Shown one piece after another: positions 1 to 10,903 of a DNA stretch of 47,629 nucleotides. The stretch is from Mytilinidion resinicola (taxonomy: Eukaryota; Ascomycota; Dothideomycetes; Mytilinidiales; Mytilinidiaceae). Both the position numbers and the translations under genes were made by a program. The notes below the pieces were generated by a model. That model was not told the origin of the DNA, did no database searches, and saw nothing but the letters and a program-made list of their open reading frames with translations. Within the stretch, counting starts at the first letter, position 1. Each line of letters begins with the position of its first letter. The DNA is taken from contig NW_022985464.1 in NCBI RefSeq assembly GCF_010093595.1, positions 39,668-87,296 of the forward strand, in the 5' to 3' direction.

Positions 1-11
1 AGACGTAAGAA

Positions 12-69
12 GGGTGTATACGGAGTAGAAAAGGGGTGTACACCGAGTAAATATAGGGTGTACATTTAG
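12..69. repeat. short 22-bp tandem repeat, about 2.6 copies
   Basis: Three GGGTGTA starts lie exactly 22 bases apart (12, 34, 56), each followed by a related core (GGAGTA / CGAGTA). The third copy is cut short. No gene is recognised between here and 813 apart from a TATA-like promoter element. Confidence 0.6.
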
Positions 70-726
70 CAGCGCCCTTAAAGAAGGCCAATGCCGCATA
101 GGTGCTCTAGCTGATAATTTAGGAGAATGCTAGAGCCTAGCCGGCCTGACAGTAGAGATTGTTGGTCGCATGATCTACACCATCACAGATAGTCACAGGA
201 GGAAGCCAATCGACAGGTACCGGCAAGGGAGGGAATGTAGTGACGACGAGCCCTGGTGGGCAATGAAGACGGGCGAACAGAAACTGATGCCGGGGTGAAA
301 GTAGAAGAAGTGGGAAAAGAACGTAAAGTAATATAGAATTGTACATGTACAAGCCTCACCACCATCCGAGTAGCTACTTGCCTATATGCATACCGATCAT
401 TATCTCGGGTTCGAAGGGGTTTCAGTGCTGCATGCTTGACGAACACGAGGCCCTCCGCTTGGTGGCCACATCATGGGACTTACTCGAGAGACATGCTTGG
501 ATTTTGAGTTATAGAGTGACTAACGTGTCCCCTGTCTGATGAGATCAGTTTGCAATCTTTGAGGGTTGCCTTGATGAGGCAGCGGAGTTGTAGATGGAGG
601 AGGCATCAAGTGAGGTTGACATTGGATTTGAGCACGGTCGCACTGCAGGCAATTGAGGCAACCTGGCAACCTTTGTCCCACCGGCTGACTCGCGTGCGTA
701 CTCAGGAACAGCAGGGATATCAGCCC

Positions 727-734
727 TATATAAA
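727..734 (+). promoter_or_regulatory. TATA-box candidate for the inositol polyphosphate multikinase gene
   Basis: TATATAAA lies 80 bases upstream of the ATG at 814, followed by a C/A-rich 5' leader. Position and sequence fit a core promoter. No transcription-start evidence is available. Confidence 0.45.
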
Positions 735-813
735 CCGTCAGCTCCACCTCACACCTTTTCCACATCTACAACACCAACAACCTCAGATCGGCCTCAATTG
801 TTTGCCGCCCACC

Positions 814-1944
814 ATGTCCAACCAAACCCTGGATCCCTCAACCCTCACAGCCTTCGGCAACGTCGCTGCGGGCCAGTACGTTCTTCCTCCACCCCTGCAC
901 GGTCCCATACCTCAACAAAAAGCACACATAAGCTAATACATCCTCAGCGACGGCGTCCTCTCCGACCCCACAGGCGCGCTCGTCATAAAACCCTGCACCC
1001 CTGCGGAAATCGCCTTCTACGAATCCGTCACCACCTCGCATCCCGACCTCGCAGCCTACGTACCCACCTATATGGGCACGCTCTCGCTCAACCCCGCCGC
1101 CACCGCCGAGGCCTCGACAGAGGATCTGGCCGAGGGGATGATCCAAACCGCAGACGGCGCGCTAGAACGACTGCACGGGAAGAAGCTCGAAACAGAGCTC
1201 TCGATCGTGCTCGAGAACACAGCCGCGGGTTTCTCGAAGCCGAATATCCTTGACCTGAAACTAGGCGCGCAGCTGTGGGACGAGGGCGCGAAACCTGAGA
1301 AGCGAGCGCGGTTGGACAAGGTGTCCAAGGAAACCACCTCTTCCTCTCTCGGCTTCCGGATCGCTGGAATGCGGACGTGGAGCGCTGTTCCTTCCCCACT
1401 CGCCGAAGACCTGAAGAGCTTCGCGGAGGTGGAAGAAGAGACGGGCTACACGGTGTACAACAAAATGTACGGGCGCAAGTTCAAGGCGTGGAATGTGGTG
1501 GAGGGTTTCGAGGCGTACGTGCTCCCGCCGGGGACTAAGAAGGGCAGGCGGGAGCTTGAGCGAGCGAGGCGGGTACTCGTAGAGTTTGTGGATGGGGTGA
1601 GAGAGGTTAGGGATATCTTCAGGAGGAAGGAGAGTCGAATGTACTCGGCGAGTATTTTACTGGTCTTTGAGGGCGATGCGGGGGCGTTTGGTGAGAAGGA
1701 GGACCTGTTGAAGAAGGTGCCGGCGAAAAAGGGGGTGGAGGCGGAGGTGGAAGATGAGGAGGATGATGACGATGAAGAGGAGGAGCTGCCGAAGCTTGTG
1801 TCGGTCAAGATGATCGATTTTGCGCATGCGACGTGGACGCCTGGCCTGGGGCGGGATGAGAACGCTCTGCAGGGGATTAGTAACACACTGAAGGTCTTGG
1901 TAGAGCTGCTCGGCAAGGTCAATGCTGAGATTGCAATGTTATAA
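814..1944 (+). CDS. arg82: inositol polyphosphate multikinase (Ipk2/Arg82 family)
   Basis: Two exons, 814-875 and 948-1944, joined over a 72-nt intron (GTACGT donor, CTAAT branch, CAG acceptor), give 352 aa. The splice restores the family N-terminus GHDGVLSDPTGALVIKPC. The inositol-phosphate-kinase signature P-x-x-x-D-x-K-x-G is visible as KPNILDLKLG near residue 140, followed by a Ser-rich TTSSSLGFRIAGM segment. The C-terminal catalytic motif is VKMIDFAHATW. An acidic insert (about 25 residues of D/E) precedes this last motif, as in yeast Arg82. Family role: phosphorylates Ins(1,4,5)P3 to IP4 and IP5 in the nucleus, feeding inositol pyrophosphate signalling and phosphate/arginine gene control. 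It converges on the Clp1 gene with 167 bp between the stop codons. Confidence 0.93.
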
Positions 1945-2111
1945 AAATCTCCTAGTCTCTGAACCTATTTGAGCGCTGATAGAAGTACATTGCCAGATAC
2001 CACTTTTGAATGTCCAAAGTTCCCATCTGGCTGCCCCTTCCGCCAGTACATCGCTTTTACCCACCCTTCTTGAAGATTAGAAAGAGAGATACGGGGGTAT
2101 AATGAATAAGT

Positions 2112-3603
2112 CTAGCCAACCAATCCCGATACATCCTCCGGAAACGTCCCCATAACCATTGCCGTCGTCGGTATGGCTCCACTTAACGGTGCCAGTAGCC
2201 TCACCTTCTCCTTCGTGTCATCCACATCTGCGACATAGATGTATCCCTTGATGCTCGAGTCCCTGATCGCCTCATGTCTGTCCGTCATGCTCGCATTCGT
2301 AACAGCAAGTAGACAGTTCAGGATCGCAGGCGACGGCGCTACGGTCTCGTATATCGGCGCCGTTGTCGACCCATACACGTCGTCGTCGTCATCACCAGGG
2401 AGGAACGAAGAACCAACGCCCGCGCTGGCATCGTTGATCTTGAGGATTTTAATGCTGCTGTAGCTGGCCCAGTGCGTGTGCGGGCTTAGGTTGTTGGAGC
2501 CCTGGCCGAAGAAGTAGGAGCGGATTTGGGATTGGCGGAGCTGTTGCATGTAGGCCTCCTCGCGGTCGACGCAGCCACCGGATTTATCGAGCTTGATGAC
2601 GGAGATGAGATCTTCGGAGGGACGGTTGGAGAATTTACGGGAGAGGTCGGAGTAGAGGCGTTCGGAGCCTAGGACGAGGAGGACGTTGACTGTGGTATGG
2701 TCAGCATTGGTCGATTTGACGGGATATCACGGAACTATGGATATCCAACAGCATCGCAAACGTACCAGAAAACTCCGATATTATATGTGTAATATTCTCA
2801 TATACCCCTCCCTTCCCATGACTGCTCGCGCCAGCGGTATCAATGATACACCCGCTCGCTCTCGCCTGCTCATCCTCCTCCAGCCTACTCGTCACGGCGA
2901 GCGCTATCCTGGTTACTAATGGCCTGAATGTCTTCCCCTCCTCCGGACTGCCCAGCCCATACTGATACACCAGCGGCATCTTGACCGGCACCGCACTGGG
3001 TCCAGAAATGGGACTACTCCCCCAACCCCCGGCCTCCTCCACATCCAGCACACTCGCAAACGTCGTCGCCGTCAGCGCACCAGGAATGCTCAACAATCCC
3101 TGCCTGGGATCCAAATTCACCACCACTGGCTGCCGTCCGCTCTTGGTCGCATACGCCGTCAAGATCTTGCACAGACTCGTTTTCCCCGCGTTCTCTGGCC
3201 CCACCACCAGCACCCGGGGCCCAATCTCTTTCTGTGTCTCTGCCTTCTCCCGTGCGTTCTCCAGCGCAAAGTGCAAGTTCGCATAGCTCGTCATCTGCGT
3301 CTCTTCGGCGACATACTCGCTCTCAGGCTCGCCTGCGAGCTCCAGTCGGCACCCGTGCCACGTGTAGACAGCGCCCTTTGTGCCGGATAGAGTATAGGCA
3401 TCTTTGGAGTTGGGCGCGAGCTCGGTGCCGAAGAGCTCGGCGGTGCCACTGAGGAGGCGGAGGCGCAAAGTGCGAGTGAAGGGGACTTCGAAGCGGTATT
3501 CGCTGCCGGCGGGCAGGTCTTGTGTGCGGGTCTCGGTGGAGGAGGGGGCAAGAGCGGGGGCAAGGGAGAGGCCGGGGAGGGAGAGGCCTGGGAGAGCGGT
3601 CAT
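2112..3603 (-). CDS. clp1: mRNA cleavage and polyadenylation factor Clp1
   Basis: Exon 1 is 3603-2766 and exon 2 is 2689-2112, joined over a 76-nt intron (GTACGT donor, CACAG acceptor), giving 471 aa. Residues 30-120 form the N-terminal beta domain (EYRFEVPF, ELFGTEL, YTWHGCRLEL). The P-loop GPENAGKT is at about 135-142, followed by VVVNLDPRQG and IIDTAGASS. The C-terminal part ends in an RLLAPLSGAIP-type Clp1 domain. Family role: a P-loop polynucleotide-kinase-fold subunit of cleavage factor IA, which links CF IA to CPF during pre-mRNA 3'-end formation. Fungal members bind ATP without kinase activity. Length fits the family (about 450). A poly-Asp loop (DDDDDD) near residue 395 is low complexity. 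Assignment is secure; the start is the first ATG of a continuous exon. Confidence 0.95.
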
Positions 3604-5222
3604 GGTCGTTGTTGGGATGGTGAGGTGGTTGTGGGAGGGATGTAGTGAGGAGTTTGGAGCTTTGTGGAAGCTCGAGCTTGGACCATGGCGTTGGGGTTTT
3701 GACGTCGTAGAGAGAAGGAGAGCTTCACCTGAACAACGATGTTATCAATGTCGTTAAAGCCTCTACGAGGATCAGACACGCTGGGAATGCAGAGCCGACT
3801 TATGATTGATGCTCATTGTCTGGATTGTGACAGGTAAAATGCGGTCCAAATAAGCGATCCTCGTTCCACACTTGCAATGTGCATCTCTCCTGGGCACCTA
3901 CAGCAAGCAACACAGCATAGCGCTCAATCATCCGGCTCACTCACATCGATTTCATTAATGTCCCCTATCTCTCCTGCGGGAAGCTCATGTTCTCAGCATA
4001 GGCTCATAGTTCGAGGAAGACGAGTATCAACCCTATTTCCCCCGGTCATCTGCAAATGCGTTCTGATCAATGGCAAACTAGCCTGTACCTCCGCTCGGAT
4101 AACTATAACAAGCGTTTAGTTTTTCGATTTATCAGAAGTCTCGTGAACTCGGGAACGGGAAGTCTTAAGGGGGGAAGATAGAACACAAACTCCCTCCTTA
4201 ATTTTACACTTTTGTACCTACATTTCCGCTTCCCTTCCGCGTTCTCATCCTTATTTCAAACTACAAAGAATTAGTATCATTTCACGTGATAGTAGAAGGC
4301 GGTAAGCGTGGCAACCCCTCGGGCGTCACGAGGTTCTAAACTCGGATTATCTCCACCCCGGTTCCTACGCTCATTTTCTCGCTATTTAAGTTCACGTTTG
4401 TACTATTCTACCGTCTTCTTTGCGCAGGTTCTTGGCTGCATTTTATGCTAGCCAAAATGTGGTCTATCGAGCCGGAATGGATGTTGTTCGGTTTGGAGCT
4501 CTAGTCATATGAGCTCTATCGTGAATCATGTTCTGGGTGGGATTTGGTGGTGGTTTTCAAAACGGAAACCACATGTGCAAAAATGGAGAGGACGGAAATT
4601 TCTTCTTTAGTGATACTCACCATCATTAAAATGGCAAGCCGGCTGTCATTTTCAAATATGCTGCGTCCCGATCATTGGATCATGGAGAGCACTATTGACC
4701 GTTTCCATCGATCATCATCGTCTTTAACGAGAGATGACTTCACAATGTTTCGTTGACCACCATCTTTCCTTTTCATTGTCAAACCACCATAAGCTTTTGG
4801 GCGTGTACTTTCAGATCAGTGTCTTCCCCTCTCTTTCCCAAGCATCCAACATGAATTGTGTTGTAGTGGATTTTTGATGGGGTTGACGTTTTCATTCTAA
4901 TTCTTCAAGTCTGTCCTGGTAGATGACTTATATAAGCCTTTTATCTCTTTCACTATCTCCCTGATACCAACTGAATCTTCGGCAAGCCGCCCTCAGGACA
5001 TTCACCAACTACTAGATCACGAGGCAGCTGGGGGCCGGCATCCTCCTGTATTTAGGGACCTAGCGGCTCGATCTTCCCTCCACATTCTCGCAACTCACCA
5101 CCGACCCCCGGTTGCACCATTTCACTCACCACTACCTGCTGTTCTGTTCGCTACACCGCCACACTTACCATATCAAACTTCCCCCTTCAGATTCGCTCAG
5201 AATATCTTCGGTAGTTGGCGCT
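3604..5222. other. 1.6-kb intergenic region with divergent promoters
   Basis: This separates the clp1 start (-) from the start of the unknown gene at 5223 (+). Only short unrelated reading frames occur and none looks coding. A CACGTG E-box lies near 4282 and a TATATAAG box at 4929-4936. Pyrimidine-rich leader-like DNA follows from about 5050. Nothing else is recognised. Confidence 0.5.
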
Positions 5223-7760
5223 ATGTTGCCAAAACGCAAAGCAGATGCGATCGATGGAGATGGGGTTACTGGTACGAGACCGCCAGAATTGAAGGCTCCA
5301 CGGCTTCCCTCAACCACTGCCCGAGGAGTAATCCAGGCCGGGTTGGCTAGTACCACTACAACACAATCCAACGCAAAGCAGCTTCCTGTTCCACGTTCCG
5401 AAGCTTCACATGCCATCGGAAGGGGTGACACCAATGCTAGCAATCAAGATAAGCATATCGAGGGTTCACTGCCTTCAAATAGTCACGTAAACACACAGCT
5501 AGCTAAGGCATCTCAGCCCGTTGACGCAGATCAGAACCTCAATAGCTCTGAGAGTGTCAACGTCGATCAAAATTCTACAGAATTGCAGCATCTTGGCGCC
5601 GATGGGACCATTCAAGACGGAGCAGAAGCGACAGTGGTTGATATCACTCCAAAATATCCGCCCCTCACCAAGACGTTCAACAACTCCGACGAGGCGAGAC
5701 AGTGGCGATTGTCACATATCACAACTAAGCCATACATGGATCCATCGACCGATGCGACGATTGCCAAGGTCGCGTCGAATCGAGATAAATGGGTTCTACG
5801 ATTATATGATGCCTTCCGCGATATCACCGACGTGGGGGATCTAAAGGTCACAAGCGCAGCATATAAAAACTTCGTACAAGACGCTGCTTACGACACAAAA
5901 CGTATAGAGGCGGTGTGTCATGAGATCCTAGACGAGATCCTCTCGCTGTGCAACGACGGTTTCCAGCTAGAGAAGGACTTGGACTACACAATCCGCTCTC
6001 GAGCGACCCAAGTTGAGAAAAAGGACAGGTCTTTGACTTGCAAGCAGCGACTCAAGAAGATTATCAACGTCATCCAGGTAAGCATACTCCCACGCCTTTA
6101 CGAGACCATTAATAACATAAACTTAGGAGGAAAAGCAAGTGTGCTTCGATCTGATGAAGTCTCCTTTTGGAAGCCAAATGATGAAAATATTTGTCAATGC
6201 TCCAACAGCATGCGGTCGCGTAAGTCTCTCATTTCCTCATCACGCGGGGGATGGAAAGGTGGCACTCTAATTTCAGGATAAGCTGCCGTGAGCGTGCGCT
6301 TCATGTCACTGTTTGGGGTGCCTCAATGCATTCCCAGAACTCTGAAGCTCTTCATCTTGAGCTACGTGGAAACTTGTTGAAGCACTTCAAGCAGTGGCAG
6401 ACAGGTGTACACACGAGGCAGAATGCTTGATGAGCGTGCCACTTTTTCACGATCAAATTTGTATCAGATCACACTAACGAGTATTCCACAGGCTAAGGTC
6501 AGCTCCCGAACGAGTAACCTTCGGCGGTCGCAGGTCACCAAGGCGGCCAATGAAGCCACTGGTGCCGCTAGAACAACGGCACCGAAAGCGCTTCGACGCA
6601 AGAATAAAGATTATAGAGTCGAGTCAGATTCTAAGGCGGAAGAGAACGTGCGGGAAACTTCCGCTAACAAAATTGCCTCGCGGGGTGCGTCGGGCTCTCA
6701 GAATGTTGTTCAGAAACAGGCTCCGTCCAGTTCCAAGGACCTAGCGTCGAGGCCTATGTTTGAGCGAGCCGTTAGAAATGGAATGGCTGTAAACTCTAGG
6801 ACTACTGCAGCCTCTCAACAAAGTCGCCAGAATCAGGATATTCACGGCTCGGCGATGCCTGTGGCGGTTTTGGACCCATCTCCAGATTCAAGACTCCGAA
6901 GTCCAATCTCTGCTTCCGGAGTACCAGGACATACTAGTATTCCAATAGGCAACACTGTACCAACCGCTCCTGCGCAGAGTTTCGTTCAGCCAAAGCACCA
7001 ACCCACAGATTCCACCTCACGCCCAATCAAAGCCGCTACACGAAAGAGGAGGAATGCTTCCGCGACGACGCAACCACACAAACAAGGGCGAGAGGCAAAT
7101 GCTGGGAGCTCTACCCCTCTACAGCATAAGCAGGTTTATAATAGCCCTGCGGCCACCCAGCCGCTGCAGCAAGATCTCAGCTTTGGAATCAATTACACGC
7201 AGGCACCGCAGTACAACGTCAATAGCTCGACTGAGACTCATACGGGTGCTGCAGCCAGAGCTCTGCAGCAAAACTTTAGATATGGAGGCCGTACAGTCTA
7301 CGAAGACCTCATTCAGCAATCTCAGGCGTACGCCGGCGCTGCAGCCTCACCACTGGCACAGCAGGACTTCAGCTATGGAGTTAGCCATACATCAGCTCAC
7401 CGCCCGGGCACCAACAACTCGCCCTACTTCCAGGTCCTGGCCGATGCACCAACTACACCGTGCAATTTTGAGAATGACACAGACGGTTCCTTCCAGAGCT
7501 CGTTTTCTGTAAACTATGGTCAATCCGCCGTGACCCCGGCAGTACCCCATCCCGACTGCATATTCCAGGACGGGGCATACTACACACCAACCTCTAGAAA
7601 CTCAAACGATTACCGACCACCTGGAGCCGACGTTTCGATGGCTCAAGTCGATTGGATGGCGCTTGCGAATAATGATATGTATCAGGACGCGATGAAGCAA
7701 AGCCGCTTGGGCATGGGGAAGGAGAATCTCAATCCAAATAAGCTGGATGATGAGCTGTGA
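5223..7760 (+). CDS. uncharacterised low-complexity protein, probably nuclear
   Basis: Best model: exons 5223-6077, 6127-6219 and 6492-7760, giving 738 aa, all junctions phase 0. Intron 1 is 49 nt. Intron 2 is 272 nt with a GTAAGT donor and CTAAC branch. The product is not recognised. Residues 1-150 are disordered and S/T/Q-rich with a basic KRK at residues 4-6. Residues about 160-315 are a helical, conserved-looking block (ARQWRLSHITTKPYMDP, VCHEILDEILSLCNDGF, KIFVNAPTACGR) of a kind I associate with uncharacterised dothideomycete proteins. The remaining 420 residues are Q/S/N-rich with three degenerate repeats. The ATG at 5223 was chosen because MLPKRKADAID starts a typical basic head. An in-frame ATG at 5112 is also possible. 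Function is unknown. Confidence 0.6.
7147..7395 (+). repeat. three degenerate repeats inside the unknown protein
   Basis: Translated units share a pattern of small residues, L-x-Q-Q, D/N, a hydrophobic or aromatic residue, x and F/YG. They read PLQQDLSFGINYTQAP, ALQQNFRYGGRTVYED and LAQQDFSYGVSHTSA. They are about 31-35 residues apart within the Q/S-rich C-terminal half. Confidence 0.5.
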
Positions 7761-8607
7761 CGTACTGTGGAAAGCACAGAACATGCTAGAATGAAGGTGT
7801 AGAACTTGTAGAGCTTCTTTAATATTTGAGAAGAATAAAGACGACTCTCAAAAGAAGGAGCTGTGCTCAAGAACATCGTGAATGATCTCTTAGATGGCCA
7901 GAGCAGGTGTTGCGGTTCGCTGTTTTCACTATCGAAGATGGCAAGATCAGATACGAGAATGTCCATATAACTAATTATCTCTTGGTACTTTTGTGATGCT
8001 GTGCCTTGTAGCAGATATCCACACACTGCTCCTTCACCGCTTGTGGTGCCTCATGGTATTGTCAGAAATCCTGTTGGCCAAAAGTCCCGCCTTTGAACAA
8101 CTGGTAAACTCGTGAGGCCGCCTTAAGCAGCGGCAGAGGAATGAACACGATATTGGAAATGTGACTCGGCGCCCTAGATTTCTAAGCCATCAGAAGACAT
8201 CATAAGTGGTGGTAGAAAAGTGTGCGGGTATCTATAATCGCGCACTGTATAGTGCGCCTTAGGCCTTTCATCATCGCTTTCCCCCCCCTGCGTATTCCCA
8301 GTCCTCACCCGTAATACAGGAACACGCCGGGCGCCTTCCCAAACTGGAGTTAAGGCTCGTCCTAACCTCACAACTTGACAATAAGTTACACACGGGAGCC
8401 ACTCTACCCAATTCCCTCTCTCCTCTACCGTCTCAGATTAGGACCCGCTAAATGAAACCATTTGAACATGTAAACCCCGGTAGTCCAGAGATCAGGCCTT
8501 AGTACAGAAAAAAGAGTTATTGTCCTTCTCATATTTGCTCAGCATGTAGGAACCAGTTCGTGCGATTCGGACTCATTCTTAGCGTCCAGGTCTCGCTCCT
8601 AGCGCGA
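7761..8607. other. intergenic, 3' flanks of two converging genes
   Basis: No coding sequence is supported. It contains a C9 tract near 8281. Nothing else is recognised. Confidence 0.4.
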
Positions 8608-9873
8608 TCATTCGCCAGGGCCATGTCGAGGATTGTCTTCAAGTTCGTCAGCAGATTCGGAATCGCCTTCAACTTCGTTAGCAGGATCGGAGCCGTCGTC
8701 ACTGCTGTCGATGTCCACGATATGCCCATTAAGTCGAGGGAGAGTCATTTTGTCCTTTCCGTTCCGCTGAAGGATGTAATGGACAGCCTGAGGCGGACTT
8801 CTTCTTTCTCCAATATGCTGTACTAGGCTGTAGTTCATCCGGCGAACAAGAGTAGGCGTAGACATCGTGGAAAATCTGGGCGCTGGAAACTCGACTTTCA
8901 TGACCTTAAACAAAGCTGAGCTCATGTGGTTTCGTGTGTCGATGTCCCAACCGCATGCACCAATCAGTTCCTTTCGGTAAGGATTTTCCTTTTCGTACTC
9001 GTCCAACTTCGCATTTCTCTTCTTGCCGCCGTCCAAAGCGTGCACGTTTTGGCTAGAAACCGCGGCTAGTCCTGCATTGCAACAGTCAAGGATGACGAGC
9101 GTGTCGCATTCCGCGTCCATGATAGTTGGACTGATATCTGACCAGTGTACCTCGGCGATTGGTTGGAAGGGGTCCCTTTAATCACATTAGTGAAGTTTCT
9201 GAGACGTTCATATCGTGTTTTCTGGGTAATTACATACTTTTCGTTCCTGAGTATTGTAGTGAGACCCTCTTGGTCCCCGTGTTTGCCCCAGTTTCTGTGG
9301 ATCATCCGCCACAGATCTTCTACGTTGTCAGGGTAATTGTGGCTTGAAGAGGAAAATCAGGTCAGAAGGAGCGGACTATGGGCGATGACGGTAGGGCTCG
9401 GGGAACGATACTTACCTAACGAGAGAAAGCATGTTGTTCTCGGTAATTCCCCCATGCCCATTGTAGTGAACGATGAACAAGGTGTCATTTTGGGGGTTCA
9501 AGAATTCTTTCAGCTGCTCCTTAACATTGTCCAAGGCGTTGTCCATTTTTATTTGACGTAGAAGAACTTCGTAACCCAGGCTCTCGAAAGCGCGTGTAAC
9601 ATTTCTGGTCTCGTTTTTCAAGCTCAGTTCGCTGAACTCGAATGTGAAAAGCATAACCTTGACTTTCTTATAGTCTTCGGATGGCTTAGCACTCTTCTTG
9701 CTATGGAATTTCCATTTCTCGGCCTTGTCTTTCTTGGGCTTTTCTTTCTTATGCTTTTCTTTCTTATGCTTTTCTTTCTTATGCTTTTCTTGCTTGGGCT
9801 TATCAGGCATGTCGACTGTCGTATGGTCTCCTTTGCCCTTATCTGTCCGGCTTTTGGCACTCTGATCAGACAT
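8608..9873 (-). CDS. stand-alone caspase-fold (peptidase C14) protein
   Basis: Exons 9873-9416, 9342-9238 and 9175-8608 give 376 aa; introns are 73 and 62 nt and all phases agree. Residues 1-70 are a Lys/Glu/His-rich head with KEKHK repeats. The p20-like fold starts at KVKVMLFTFEF. The catalytic His lies in HYNGHGG (His about 140) and the catalytic Cys in LVILDCCNAG (about Cys220), so the His-Cys dyad is intact. The following ELIGACGWD and HMSSAL segments resemble fungal caspase-domain proteins. The tail is acidic and Ser/Asp-rich. It differs from canonical metacaspases in lacking a P/Q/Y-rich prodomain and an obvious p10 region. Likely a cysteine protease or regulator in a stress or incompatibility context; substrate unknown. 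It sits beside repeat-rich DNA. Confidence 0.8.
9734..9800 (-). repeat. 15-bp in-frame tandem repeat encoding KEKHK units
   Basis: The + strand shows a CTTTTCTTTCTTATG-type 15-bp unit repeated about three to four times with one diverged copy at each edge. Translated on the minus strand it gives successive HKKEK units in the head of the caspase-fold protein. Multiples of 15 keep the frame. Confidence 0.75.
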
Positions 9874-10163
9874 GCCGAAAGCAAATCGTAGTCAAATAAG
9901 TGTCCTAGGTTTTAGCCCTCTCGGTGGATATCGTGGGTGGGGCTTATGAAGCCAGCGGGGACAACAAAACTTATATTTGATCGATAGCTAAAGCAACAAA
10001 GTATGTGATGGCCATGACAGCGAGGCTTGAAGCTGTATTTATATAGGTAGAACTCAGCTTGTCTAGGCGATCCAGTTGCTTGTGAGTAGGTGGTAAGGCG
10101 CATCGCATACTCAGCCCGTTCAGCCGGTCAAGAATGGGCTTCACGTCGCCATGCAGTATCATT

Positions 10164-10394
10164 ACAGCGTATGGATACGTCCGGTGAACTAGCGCGGATA
10201 TCAAGCCACAAAAGTCAGCCGCAAAAGCGGGATAATCATGAAAGTAACGCCTTGCGGTACCGCCGTGCTTTTAGCGGATCCAGCTCAGCCTTGGTAAGAA
10301 TTAGTCTAGAAAAGGGCTTCCTCCCTTCTAATCCCACCTATCCCATCTGTGGCTTGATTTCCGCGCTAGTTCACCGGACGCATCCATACGCTGT
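10164..10394. repeat. 47-bp inverted repeat (possible MITE or transposon remnant)
   Basis: The left arm 10164-10210 and right arm 10348-10394 are reverse complements with 45 of 47 matches. They are separated by 137 bp of non-repetitive DNA. The arms begin ACAGCGTATGGAT and end ATCAAGCCACA. No transposase is encoded inside. Confidence 0.8.
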
Positions 10395-10903
10395 ATATCC
10401 CAGTAAATGGGGCAGCCAATGAACGCCGAAACCCCCAGGCGAGGTCTGCATGATGCTGTTTTGGTCTCACCGGCAGACTTCTGTTGTTCAGCAAGGGCAC
10501 CGACGTCAACGCCCAGGGTGGAGCGTATGGAAACGCACTTCATGCGGCTTCAACGGACGTCATAGCTAGGTGGAGGAGGTTCTTCGCTGGGGCTAAGCGG
10601 CGAGAAATCTAAGCAGACTTCTTGCCGGGTTGAGCAAGGAAAATGCGAGGCAGGTGGCGTGGTTGAGATGTTCAGATGGGACCCGCCTCGGGCTATTTGG
10701 ACCCAACTTGAGCACATAATTGAAGTGGACCGTAAGTCGAACCAAAACAATCAAGGCGATATATTCCATGCGATTTGCAATTCGTTATGGGACGTTTGTA
10801 CAGTGCCCTGCAGGTTATCCTCCATATGGTACTCAATGAAAGTGCTTCTGCAAATCGAAACGTTCCACAAAAGTAACGTGCCACCTGCATCCGCTACCTA
10901 AAA

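Noticed and set aside
6278..6410. Open stretch with protein-like composition (ALHVTVWGASMHS...) inside intron 2 of the unknown gene
   Set aside because: Its phase fits neither the upstream exon nor the downstream exon with any good splice pair. The single-intron model is simpler.
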